A DNA stretch of 64,000 bases. Origin: Sporosarcina beigongshangi. GTDB lineage: Bacteria > Actinomycetota > Actinomycetes > Actinomycetales > Micrococcaceae. Location: NCBI RefSeq assembly GCF_016820535.1, contig NZ_JADHDY010000001.1:323221-387220 (forward strand), given 5' to 3'. Below are positions 1 to 7,526 of the stretch, one piece after another (position 1 is the first letter of the stretch; every line of letters starts with the position of its first letter). The notes under the pieces are model-generated. The model was not told the origin of the DNA and did not search any database. It saw nothing but the letters and a program-made list of their open reading frames with translations. The translations under genes were made by a program, and so were the position numbers.

Positions 1-87
1 ACAGGCGCAGACCCCGCCCTTGACCTGGCGCCATTTGCGCCCGAACGCTTTGACACGCCCGCCGCGCAGGAGGCCGCACATGCCTGA
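1..87 (+). CDS. FAD-dependent amine oxidase subunit, C-terminal end (partial)
   Basis: Only the last 28 codons are in the window; the frame is open from base 1 to TGA at 85-87. The translation includes LAPFAPERF, which looks like the C-terminal tail of DAO-family FAD oxidoreductases (sarcosine oxidase beta, D-hydroxyproline dehydrogenase beta). Its stop overlaps the next gene's ATG by 8 bases, so the two are translationally coupled. With the following [2Fe-2S] and FAD subunits it probably forms a heteromeric imino/amino acid dehydrogenase. Family is inferred from a short tail plus context. Confidence 0.6.
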   Translation, partial: TGADPALDLAPFAPERFDTPAAQEAAHA

Positions 88-343
88 ACTTGAAATGTCT
101 CTCGACGGCGTGCCGCTGCCGGCGCGCCCCGGCCAGAGCGTGGGCGCCGCCCTGGCCGCGGCAGGCGTGGCCAGCTGGCGCACCACACGGGACGGCCGCC
201 CCCGCGGGCTGTTCTGTGGCATCGGCATCTGCTTTGACTGCCTCATCACGGCCGACGGCGTCCCTAACCAGCGCGCCTGCCTCACCCCCGTGCACGAGGG
301 CATGGTGCTGGAAACCGGCGAGGGGGAGCGCGATGGAAACTGA
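80..343 (+). CDS. (2Fe-2S)-binding subunit of a multi-subunit FAD dehydrogenase
   Basis: An 87-residue ferredoxin-like protein. The cysteine cluster CGIGICFDC (about residues 56-64) plus a later Cys in NQRACLT fits the plant-type [2Fe-2S] fold of the small subunits of D-hydroxyproline dehydrogenase, opine oxidase and HCN synthase. It would carry electrons between the two FAD subunits. The start at 80 is chosen because the ferredoxin fold begins there and the ATG overlaps the upstream stop; an earlier in-frame ATG at 20 adds only Arg/Pro-rich residues. The 3' end overlaps the next gene by 11 bases. Confidence 0.85.
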   Translation: MPELEMSLDGVPLPARPGQSVGAALAAAGVASWRTTRDGRPRGLFCGIGICFDCLITADGVPNQRACLTPVHEGMVLETGEGERDGN

Positions 344-1955
344 GGCGGCCAGTGCCGGGGTCTTTGATGTTGCCGTAGTCGGTGCCGGACCGGCGGGGCT
401 GGCTGCGGCCGTGCACGCGGGCGACTGCGGCCTGTCCGTCGTGCTCATTGACGCCGGGCAGCAGCCCGGCGGGCAGTTTTGGCGCCACCGCGACGAGAAA
501 GTCCACGGGGCAGGGACCCAACGGCCCGGCGGTGCCAAGCGGATCTCCGGTGCCGGTGGAATTCCCGGATACGCAGGCCCGGCGGAGGCGGCTGCCGCGG
601 CCGAAGGCGCCGGCCACCACGACTGGAAGACTTTTGCGGGGCTGCGCTCAAGGCTGTATGCGCACGAGGCGGCGGGTCGGGTCAGCTACCTGCGGGGCAC
701 GCAGCTGTGGCTGGTGGAACCTCCCGCCAGTGACGGCACGCGCGTGCTGCAGCTGAGTCCCGTGCTGGATGCGCCGGCATCCGGCAGTGCTGACGAGGCT
801 GCCGTGGCACCGGCACCGGCCTCCGTGCGGGCAGACCGACTGGTCCTGTGTGCCGGCGGCTATGACCGGCAGCTGCCGGCGCCGGGCTGGGACCTGCCGG
901 GAGTCATGGCTGCCGGCGGCGTGCAGGCCCTGCTGAAGGGCAGCGGGGCGGTGCCCGGCGGAACGGGTGTCGTGGGCGGAACGGGGCCGTTCCTGCTCCC
1001 CGTCGCCGCGGGACTGGCCGGTGCAGGCGTCAAGGTTGCGGCAGTCTGCGAGGCCAACTCGCCCACGGGCTGGCTGCGCAACCTCCGCGGCGCCGTCCGC
1101 GCCCCGGAGAAGGTCCCCGAGGGTGTGGAGTATGCGGCCGTGCTGGCCCGGCACCGCATCCCCTACCGCATCCGCTCTGCGGTGACGGAGATCCATGGGA
1201 CGGACAGGGTGGAGGCCGCAACGATCTCGCGGCTGGCACCCGACGGTTCCGTGGTGCCCGGCAGCGGCCGGCGCGTGCCGTGCGACTTCGTGGCGCTCGG
1301 CTGGGGCTTCACGCCGTTGCTGGAGCTGGTGCTGGCCGTCGGTGCCGCGACCTCCCTCGATGTGGACGGTTCGCTCGTCGCCGTCGTGGACAACCGCCTG
1401 AACAGTTCCGTGCCCGGCGTCAGCGTTGCGGGGGAGTCCACGGGGATCGGCGGCGCCGCCATGGCCGTGGTGGAGGGCGAACTCGCGGCCCTGTGTGCCG
1501 GCGATGCCCTCGGGACCGGATCCCCGGAACTGGACCTTCGGATCGCCCGCCTGCAGCGTGAACGCGCCCGGCTGCACGCCTTCGCCGTGGCCATGCACAA
1601 GGCGAACCCCGTCCCCGCACGCTGGACCGAATGGCTGACGCCGGAAACCATCGTGTGCCGCTGCGAGGAGGCAAGCTACGGGGACCTGTGCGCCGCACAC
1701 AGGGACCTGGGCGCCGACGACGCCCGGAGTTTGAAGTCGTATGCCAGACCCGGCATGGGATGGTGCCAGGGCCGGGTCTGCGGCTTCGCGACGGCGTCAA
1801 TCGCGGCGGTCCTCGCCGGCCGCGGCCCCACCGCCGAGGACCTGGCGGCCATGTCCAAAAGGACACTTGCCGCACCAGTTTCACTGGGCCGCCTCGCGGC
1901 CCTCGCCGATGCAGGCGGGGCGGCCACGCACGGCGCCGCAGCAGAAGGCCCTTGA
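333..1955 (+). CDS. FAD/NAD(P)-binding oxidoreductase (alpha subunit, hydroxyproline/opine dehydrogenase type)
   Basis: A 540-residue protein. An N-terminal Rossmann motif GAGPAGLAA (about residues 17-25) binds FAD, and a second GGTGPFLLP stretch lies mid-protein. Near the C-terminus VCRCEE, followed by GMGWCQGRVCG, forms a BFD-like cysteine cluster typical of the alpha subunits of D-hydroxyproline dehydrogenase, octopine/nopaline oxidase and HcnB. The start at 333 gives an 11-base overlap with the ferredoxin gene; a longer frame upstream is read-through of another frame. With the ALDH gene behind it, the best reading is oxidation of D-hydroxyproline to pyrroline-4-hydroxy-2-carboxylate. Substrate is inferred; opine or sarcosine oxidation remains possible. 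Confidence 0.8.
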   Translation: METEAASAGVFDVAVVGAGPAGLAAAVHAGDCGLSVVLIDAGQQPGGQFWRHRDEKVHGAGTQRPGGAKRISGAGGIPGYAGPAEAAAAAEGAGHHDWKTFAGLRSRLYAHEAAGRVSYLRGTQLWLVEPPASDGTRVLQLSPVLDAPASGSADEAAVAPAPASVRADRLVLCAGGYDRQLPAPGWDLPGVMAAGGVQALLKGSGAVPGGTGVVGGTGPFLLPVAAGLAGAGVKVAAVCEANSPTGWLRNLRGAVRAPEKVPEGVEYAAVLARHRIPYRIRSAVTEIHGTDRVEAATISRLAPDGSVVPGSGRRVPCDFVALGWGFTPLLELVLAVGAATSLDVDGSLVAVVDNRLNSSVPGVSVAGESTGIGGAAMAVVEGELAALCAGDALGTGSPELDLRIARLQRERARLHAFAVAMHKANPVPARWTEWLTPETIVCRCEEASYGDLCAAHRDLGADDARSLKSYARPGMGWCQGRVCGFATASIAAVLAGRGPTAEDLAAMSKRTLAAPVSLGRLAALADAGGAATHGAAAEGP

Positions 1956-2022
1956 CAATACTGAGCGCCACCCGCGAATTTCAATGCCACTGATGTTCCT
2001 GAAGAAGTAAGGAAGCAAAGCC

Positions 2023-3483
2023 ATGACCGACACACCCACCACAGCAGACGAACTGGAGTCCGTGCTCGCCGCGGCCCACACCGCATCAGGGCAGTGGGGC
2101 CGGCGCCCCGCGGCAGAGCGCGCCGCCGCACTGGTGGCTGCCGCCGACGCCCTGGATGCCGCCGGCCCCGAGCTCATCCCCATTGCCCAGGAGGAGACTC
2201 ACCTGCCGGAGGCCAGGCTGTCGGGCGAGCTCAAGCGCACCACCTTCCAACTGCGGCTGTTTGCCGAGCTCCTCAACGACGGCGGCTACCTCGACGCCCG
2301 GATCGACCATGCCGACGATGCCTGGCCCATGGGTCCGCGCCCCGACATCCGCCGCGTCCTGGAACCGCTGGGCCCGGTGCTGGTGTTTGCCGCCAGCAAC
2401 TTCCCCTTCGCCTTCAGCGTCATGGGCGGCGACAGCTGCTCGGCCCTGGCCGCAGGCTGCGCCGTGGTGCTGAAGGTCCACTCCGGCCATCCCCGACTCT
2501 CGGCGGCGGTGGGGCGCGTGGCCGCCGCGGCGCTGGAAGGTGCCGGCGCGCCGTCGGGCATCCTGCAACTGGTCTACGGCACCCAGGCCGGCCGCGACGC
2601 ACTCCTTGACCCGCGCATCAAGGCCGGCGCCTTCACCGGGTCGATCCCCGGCGGGCGGGCCCTGTTCGACCTGGCCACGTCCCGGCCCGAACCCATCCCG
2701 TTCTACGGCGAGCTGGGCAGCGTCAACCCGGTCTTCGTCACGGAGGCGGCGGCCGCTGCGCGCGGGGCGGAGATTGCGGCGGGTTTTGTGGCGTCGTACA
2801 CCATGGGTGCCGGGCAGTTCTGCACCAAGCCGGGCATCCTGCTGGTGCCATCCGGCTCGGCCATGGTGGCGGAGCTGGCCGGGGCTGCCCGCCCCGCGCC
2901 GGCGCCGCTGCTCAACGACAGGATTGCACAGGGATACGCGGACTCGCTGCAGGGCCTGTTGAAGCACGACGCCGTTTCCCCCTTGGGCGGCACCGACGGC
3001 ACTGCCTCGTCCCCGCCCGCACCGGCCCTGAACGTGACCACGGCGGCGGCGCTGCTGGCGGACCCGGAAGGGCTGGTCACGGAGTGCTTCGGCCCGTCGG
3101 CGCTCGTGGCCGCCTATGACTCCGAGGCGGAGCTGCTGGAAGTGGCGGGCGTGCTGGACGGACAGCTGACAGCCACCATCCAGGGCGAGGACACGGACGC
3201 GGTGGCCCCGGAACTGGTTCGGATCCTGGCGGACAGGGCCGGGCGCGTGCTGTGGAACCAGTGGCCCACGGGCGTCTCAGTGACGTACGCGCAGCAGCAC
3301 GGCGGGCCGTACCCGGCCACCACGGCACCCACCACCACGTCCGTGGGGACGGCCGGAATCACCCGCTTCCTGCGCCCCGTGGCCTACCAGGGCCTGCCGG
3401 AACACCTCCTGCCGGCGGCCCTGCGCGACGGCAACCCGCTGGGTGTGCCGCAGCGCATCAACGGGGTGCTCAGCCCTTCGTGA
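2023..3483 (+). CDS. NADP-type aldehyde dehydrogenase, probable 2,5-dioxovalerate (ketoglutarate semialdehyde) dehydrogenase
   Basis: A 486-residue ALDH-superfamily protein. The catalytic Cys lies in GQFCTKPG (about residue 267). The ASNFPFAFS and GGDSCSALAAGC stretches and a late FGPS motif match the ketoglutarate-semialdehyde dehydrogenase subgroup. That enzyme oxidises 2,5-dioxopentanoate to 2-oxoglutarate, the last step of hydroxyproline and some sugar-acid pathways. The RBS AAGGAAG lies just before the ATG. The gene follows the FAD dehydrogenase by 67 bases, consistent with one catabolic operon. Its 3' end overlaps the convergent permease gene by 14 bases. Confidence 0.85.
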   Translation: MTDTPTTADELESVLAAAHTASGQWGRRPAAERAAALVAAADALDAAGPELIPIAQEETHLPEARLSGELKRTTFQLRLFAELLNDGGYLDARIDHADDAWPMGPRPDIRRVLEPLGPVLVFAASNFPFAFSVMGGDSCSALAAGCAVVLKVHSGHPRLSAAVGRVAAAALEGAGAPSGILQLVYGTQAGRDALLDPRIKAGAFTGSIPGGRALFDLATSRPEPIPFYGELGSVNPVFVTEAAAAARGAEIAAGFVASYTMGAGQFCTKPGILLVPSGSAMVAELAGAARPAPAPLLNDRIAQGYADSLQGLLKHDAVSPLGGTDGTASSPPAPALNVTTAAALLADPEGLVTECFGPSALVAAYDSEAELLEVAGVLDGQLTATIQGEDTDAVAPELVRILADRAGRVLWNQWPTGVSVTYAQQHGGPYPATTAPTTTSVGTAGITRFLRPVAYQGLPEHLLPAALRDGNPLGVPQRINGVLSPS

Positions 3484-4789
3484 CGGCCGCCGCGGCGGCG
3501 TCTTCCTCGGGGTCCAGGGGGTTGGCGGCCGTGCCGCGCCACTTCGCCAGGGCGCTCATGCCGTGGTAGATGATGAGCGCGGCGGCCGTGCCGAGGGCGA
3601 TGCCCTCAAAGGTCAGGCTGCCGGCGACCCAGGTGAAGTTTGCCACGCCGATGATCAGTGCGACGGCGGCCGTGGTCAGGTTGATGTTGTTGGAGAAGCT
3701 GACCTTGTTCTGCACCCAGATCCGCACGCCCAGGATGCCGATCATGCCGTAGAGCAGGGTGGCGGCACCGCCCAGGACGCCCACGGGAACGGTGGCGATC
3801 AACTCACCGAACTTGGGGGAAAAGCTCAGCAGCAGGGCCGCGAGTCCGGCAACGTAGTAGGCCGCGGTGGAGTACACCTTGGTGGCGGCCATGACTCCGA
3901 TGTTCTCCGCATAGGTGGTGGTGCCGGATCCGCCGCCGAGGCCGGCCAGGGTGGTGGCGACGCCGTCGGCAATGATGGCGCGGCCTGCATACGGGTCAAG
4001 GTCCTCGCCGGTCATGAGGGCAACGGACTTCACATGGCCGATGTTCTCGGCGATGAGCACCAGAACCACCGGGATGAACAGGCCCAGGACGGCGAAGTGG
4101 AAGGTGGGGGTCTGGAAGTGGGGCAGGCCGATCCAGGCGGCGGAGTCGATCTTGGAGAAGTCCACCTCGCCGCGCATGACCGCCACAAGGTAGCCGACAA
4201 CGACGCCGACCAGGATGGCCAGGCGGCCCAGGATGCCGCGGAACAGCACGCTGACCAGAATGATGACGAGCAGCGTGACCAATGCCGTGATGGGCGCCTT
4301 TTCAAAGTTGCTGCGCGCCGACGGGGCCAGGTTCAGGCCGATCAGGGCCACGATGGTGCCGGTGACCGGGGCCGGCATGAGCCGGTTGATCCAGGACGCG
4401 CCGAACTTCTGCACGATGAGACCCAGAACGGCCAGCGTCACGCCGGCAACCACCACGCCGCCCAGCGCGCCGGCCACGCCGAACTGCTGCTGCGAGGCCA
4501 TGATCGGGGCGATGAAGGCAAAGCTGGAACCGAGGTAGCTGGGCACGCGGCCGCGCGTCATGACCAGGAACAGCAGGGTGCCTATGCCGGAAAAGAACAG
4601 TGTTGTGGCCGGTGGCATGCCGGTGATCAGGGGCACCAGGAACGTGGCGCCAAACATGGCCACCACGTGCTGCAGGCCGATCCCGATGGTCCGGGGCCAG
4701 CTCAGCCGCTCATCAGGGGTGACGACCTGCCCCGGGGCAATGCTCTTGCCGTCGCCGTGAACGGTCCATTTTGTGCCGAGCAAACTCAT
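3470..4789 (-). CDS. uraA: uracil/xanthine permease, NCS2 family
   Basis: A 439-residue hydrophobic protein with 12-14 predicted membrane segments. LQHVVAMFGATFLVP near the N-terminus and later IAENIGHVKSV and GGGSGTTTYAENIG stretches are diagnostic of the NCS2 nucleobase:cation symporters, closest to the UraA group. It should import uracil at the cytoplasmic membrane. The start at 4789 (MSLLGTKW) is chosen because the frame upstream, although open for another kilobase, is antisense to the amidotransferase gene and has no family similarity. Monocistronic, divergent from the next gene. Confidence 0.88.
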   Translation of the reverse strand: MSLLGTKWTVHGDGKSIAPGQVVTPDERLSWPRTIGIGLQHVVAMFGATFLVPLITGMPPATTLFFSGIGTLLFLVMTRGRVPSYLGSSFAFIAPIMASQQQFGVAGALGGVVVAGVTLAVLGLIVQKFGASWINRLMPAPVTGTIVALIGLNLAPSARSNFEKAPITALVTLLVIILVSVLFRGILGRLAILVGVVVGYLVAVMRGEVDFSKIDSAAWIGLPHFQTPTFHFAVLGLFIPVVLVLIAENIGHVKSVALMTGEDLDPYAGRAIIADGVATTLAGLGGGSGTTTYAENIGVMAATKVYSTAAYYVAGLAALLLSFSPKFGELIATVPVGVLGGAATLLYGMIGILGVRIWVQNKVSFSNNINLTTAAVALIIGVANFTWVAGSLTFEGIALGTAAALIIYHGMSALAKWRGTAANPLDPEEDAAAAAVTKG

Positions 4790-4918
4790 CCAAGATCTCC
4801 GATTTCCGCCCGCGCACCTGCGCGTGGCCCGCGGATAAGAATATAGGAGTGCGCGCGGCCGTGGGTGCCGTGCGCCGCCGGCGGGGCTGCGGCCCTGCCG
4901 CACCGGGTCGTTTCGGAC

Positions 4919-4924
4919 TAGGAT
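4919..4924 (+). promoter_or_regulatory. -10-like TAGGAT for a leaderless start
   Basis: TAGGAT ends 6 nt before the ATG at 4931 and no Shine-Dalgarno is present, the spacing expected when transcription starts at the A of the start codon. No clear -35 is visible. Confidence 0.5.
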
Positions 4925-4930
4925 CGCGGT

Positions 4931-5815
4931 ATGTGCCGACTCTTTGGACTGCATGCCGGGGCTGGACCGGTCAGGGCCACGTTTTGGCTGCTCAAGGCCC
5001 CGGACAGCCTGTCCGAGCAGAGCCGGCGGGAACCCGACGGCACCGGCATCGGGACCTTCGACGCCGCCGGGGAACCGGAGATTTCCAAGCAGCCCGTCGC
5101 CGCCTTTGAGGATGCCGCCTTTGCCACGTCGGCGAGGACGCTGGAAAGCACCACCTTCACGGCGCATGTCCGCTACGCCACCACCGGGGCCCATACGCTG
5201 GAGAACACCCACCCCTTTGCCCAGGACGGGCGCATCTTCGCCCACAACGGCGCCTTTGGCGAGCTGGACAAGATTGACGCTCGGATCGCTGCACTGGGCG
5301 GCGCCGGCCGCGGAGGCGCCGGGCCGGAGGGTGCGGGCCTGGTCCTGGGCCAGACCGACAGCGAACGCCTGTTCGCGCTGATCACCCTGGAAACCCGGCG
5401 CCGAGGCGGCGACGTGGCCGCCGGCATCACCACCGCGGTGGGCTGGATCGCCGCAAACCTGCCGGTCTACAGCCTGAATTTCATCTTGACCACCGCCACT
5501 GAGCTGTGGGCGCTGCGGTATCCCGAGACGCACGAGCTCCACGTCCTCGACCGTGCCCCCGGCGGGCACCGCGAGGGTGCGCCGCTCGCCGTCGACAGCT
5601 CCCGCATCAAGGGCCACAGCCACGACCTGGCCGGGCGCCGGTCTGTGGTCATCGCCACCGAGCCCATGGACGCCGACCCTGGCTGGCGGATGATGGCGCC
5701 GGGCGAACTGCTCCATGTGGGGCCGGACCTGGCGCTGAACTGCAGCGTCCCGGTGCCGCAGGACCCCGCACGCAGGCTGGAACTGGCTGAACCCGTGGCC
5801 GGTTCCTCGCCGTAG
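4931..5815 (+). CDS. class II glutamine amidotransferase (YafJ/EgtC-like)
   Basis: A 294-residue Ntn-hydrolase. Met1 is followed by Cys2, the nucleophile once Met is removed. RYATTGAH, HPF, AHNGAF and TDSE are the conserved glutamine-site motifs of the YafJ/DUG3/EgtC-type amidotransferases. There is no fused synthase domain, so it probably acts as a hydrolase of a gamma-glutamyl or amide bond; the substrate cannot be read from the sequence. It is not next to egtB/egtD, so an ergothioneine role is not supported here. Transcribed alone, divergent from the uracil permease. Confidence 0.85.
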   Translation: MCRLFGLHAGAGPVRATFWLLKAPDSLSEQSRREPDGTGIGTFDAAGEPEISKQPVAAFEDAAFATSARTLESTTFTAHVRYATTGAHTLENTHPFAQDGRIFAHNGAFGELDKIDARIAALGGAGRGGAGPEGAGLVLGQTDSERLFALITLETRRRGGDVAAGITTAVGWIAANLPVYSLNFILTTATELWALRYPETHELHVLDRAPGGHREGAPLAVDSSRIKGHSHDLAGRRSVVIATEPMDADPGWRMMAPGELLHVGPDLALNCSVPVPQDPARRLELAEPVAGSSP

Positions 5816-5871
5816 CTCTGGGCGGACGCGGCCGGAGCCCGGGGAGCCGCCCACGGAGGTGGGGAATCGGC

Positions 5872-6183
5872 TCAGGGGTGCGGCACGTGGCTTTCATTGG
5901 CCAGCAGCACGACGCCAAGGAGGTCGTTGAGTGCGTGTGCCAGCTCCGGATGGGCCAGTTCATACCGGGAACGCCGGCCCTCGGGGACGGCCACGGCCAG
6001 CCCGCACTCGCGCAGGCAGGAGAGGTGATTGGAGATGCTTTGCCGCGAAACCCCCAGGTTGCTGGCAAGGTCTGCCGGGTACTGCGGTTCCCTGGCGAGG
6101 GCCATCAGGATCTCCGCGCGCGTGGGGTCGGAGAGCGCGTAGCCAAAGCGGGCCAGCACCGCTGCGTTGCTAATGGGCTTCAT
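5872..6183 (-). CDS. ArsR/SmtB-family metal-responsive repressor
   Basis: A 103-residue winged-helix protein. SDPTRAEILMAL, the recognition helix VSRQSISNHLSCLRE and the wing GRRSRYEL are typical of ArsR/SmtB regulators. The start at 6183 (MKPISN) is preferred over an ATG four codons upstream because TATGAT lies exactly 7 nt before it. The gene is divergent from a cation diffusion facilitator and very probably represses it, releasing DNA on metal binding. The C-terminal end carries a few His residues but no complete CXXC site, so the metal cannot be named. Confidence 0.88.
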   Translation of the reverse strand: MKPISNAAVLARFGYALSDPTRAEILMALAREPQYPADLASNLGVSRQSISNHLSCLRECGLAVAVPEGRRSRYELAHPELAHALNDLLGVVLLANESHVPHP

Positions 6184-6190
6184 TCTCAAT

Positions 6191-6196
6191 ATCATA
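6191..6196 (-). promoter_or_regulatory. -10 TATGAT of the arsR-like gene, leaderless
   Basis: On the minus strand TATGAT is followed by 7 nt and then the ATG at 6183, with no Shine-Dalgarno between them. Confidence 0.55.
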
Positions 6197-6202
6197 CAGC
6201 AC

Positions 6203-6239
6203 TTGATGAATTCAGCGTTCGATGTACTATTGAGTACAT
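6203..6239 (+). promoter_or_regulatory. promoter and overlapping inverted-repeat operator of the CDF gene
   Basis: A -35-like TTGATG (6203-6208), 16 bp, -10 TACTAT (6225-6230) and 7 nt lead to the ATG at 6238, so the transcript is probably leaderless. A perfect 7-bp inverted repeat ATGTACT / AGTACAT (6222-6228 and 6233-6239, 4-bp spacer) covers the -10 and the start codon. A palindrome TGAATTCA (6207-6214) sits in the spacer. Repressor binding here would block RNA polymerase. That this is the ArsR-family site is inferred from position. Confidence 0.6.
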
Positions 6240-7167
6240 GTCAGGCCACAACCATTCCCATGCCCCTTCACCAGCCGACGGCGGGAGCCACCACAAGCGC
6301 ATTGCCATTGCCCTGGGCATCACGCTGGCGGTCTTTGTTTTTCAGGTCATCGGCTCGATTCTCACGGGTTCCCTGGCGCTGCTTTTTGACTCCGCCCACG
6401 TCCTGACCGACGCCGGCGGGCTCGCCATGGCCCTTCTGGCCGCGCGGCTGATGATCCGCCCCGCCAGCAGCAAGCGGACCTGGGGCTTCGCCCGCGCCGA
6501 GGTCCTGGCGGCCACAGCGCAGGCCGCAGTGCTTCTCGCCGTCGGACTTGTGGTCCTGGTGGAAGGCATCCAGAGGCTGTTCAACCCCACCGAGATTGCG
6601 TCCCAGGAAATGATCGTTTTTGGTGCGATCGGCCTGCTGGGCAACATCATTTCCATGTTTGTGCTGATGGGCGGACGCAACACGAACTTCAACATGCGTG
6701 CCGCATTCCTCGAGGTGCTCAACGATGCCCTGGGATCGGTGGCCGTCATTGTTGCAGCGATCGTCATCTCCACGACCGGCTGGATGCAGGCGGATGCCGT
6801 GGTGGCCATGCTCATCGGCGCGCTGATCCTGCCGCGCACCGTGAAGCTGCTGCTGGAGACCATCCACGTGCTGCTGGAATCCACGCCGTCGGGCCTGGAC
6901 CTTGACGAGGTCCGCAAGCACATCCTGGGGCTGGAGCACGTGCGCAGCGTCCACGACCTGCATGCGAGCCAAATCGCCACCGGGCTGCCCATCCTGTCCG
7001 CCCACGTGGTGGTGGACGACGAGTGCTTCCACGACGGGCACGCCCCGCAGATGCTCGACGCCCTGCAAAGCTGCGTCGCGGGGCATTTCGCGGTCAGCAT
7101 CGAGCACTCCACGTTCCAGCTGGAACCTGCAGGCCACGCCGAGCACGAGCTCGGCGGCCACCACTGA
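6238..7167 (+). CDS. cation diffusion facilitator metal exporter (CzcD/ZitB type)
   Basis: A 309-residue membrane protein with a His-rich N-terminus (HNHSH), six predicted membrane helices and a C-terminal cytoplasmic CDF domain. TM2 carries the HxxxD metal site (HVLTD). In TM5 the usual His is Glu (EVLND), so the site is HD/ED instead of HD/HD; this may affect metal preference. It should exchange cytosolic Zn(II) or a similar divalent ion for protons. The start is set by the leaderless promoter and by loss of similarity upstream. Paired with the divergent ArsR-type repressor. Confidence 0.88.
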   Translation: MSGHNHSHAPSPADGGSHHKRIAIALGITLAVFVFQVIGSILTGSLALLFDSAHVLTDAGGLAMALLAARLMIRPASSKRTWGFARAEVLAATAQAAVLLAVGLVVLVEGIQRLFNPTEIASQEMIVFGAIGLLGNIISMFVLMGGRNTNFNMRAAFLEVLNDALGSVAVIVAAIVISTTGWMQADAVVAMLIGALILPRTVKLLLETIHVLLESTPSGLDLDEVRKHILGLEHVRSVHDLHASQIATGLPILSAHVVVDDECFHDGHAPQMLDALQSCVAGHFAVSIEHSTFQLEPAGHAEHELGGHH

Positions 7168-7196
7168 CCCAGCGTCCAACTCGGCGGTGGCTGCCA

Positions 7197-7378
7197 GGAT
7201 TATGCGCAACGTTGCGCCCTCCGCGTGCGCATGGCCAAACTCCACTTTGGGCATGCGCCTGCCCGGGTGCGTCGCTGGCGCATAACGCTTTATGCGCAAG
7301 CGACGCACCCTTGGCGTGCGCATAGCCAAAGTCCGCTTTCCGCATGCGCACGCGAAGGCCCTTGCTGGGCGCATAACC
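7197..7378. repeat. intergenic repeat cluster built from CATGCGC/GCGCATAA words
   Basis: Two imperfect direct copies of about 65 bp start at 7223 and 7314 (91 bp apart), sharing GCGTGCGCAT, CCAAA, CATGCGC and GGCGCATAAC blocks. Between and across them lies a 21-bp inverted repeat with one mismatch (7265-7285 and 7290-7310, loop CGCT). It lies between the convergent CDF and pgm genes. No reading frame here looks like a protein. Confidence 0.8.
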
Positions 7379-7440
7379 GACGGTATTGGGCTGGATGACG
7401 GTGCAACGACCTGCGAATCTCCACCAGCGGATCAACAAAG

Positions 7441-7512
7441 AAATAATGCGCCCGCTCCCCGTAAATGCGCCCGCTCTACGGGGCGCATTTGTGGGGAACG
7501 GGCGCATTATTT
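7441..7512. terminator. 72-bp imperfect palindrome between convergent genes
   Basis: The region starts with AAATAATGCGCCCG and ends with its complement CGGGCGCATTATTT; the inner arms also pair with a few mismatches. It ends 15 bases beyond the pgm stop. A bidirectional terminator role is inferred from position; there is no long T-run beyond the palindrome's own ends. Confidence 0.6.
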
Positions 7513-7526
7513 GCGCGTGAGTGCTG

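Noticed and set aside
4931-5815. Ergothioneine pathway role (EgtC) for the class II amidotransferase
   Set aside because: No egtB, egtD or egtA neighbours in the window; only the fold is shared.
3470-5854. A 794-codon minus-strand open frame covering the uracil permease and the amidotransferase
   Set aside because: Only the 439-codon part from 4789 has NCS2 similarity; the rest is antisense to a clear class II amidotransferase and is a high-GC artefact.
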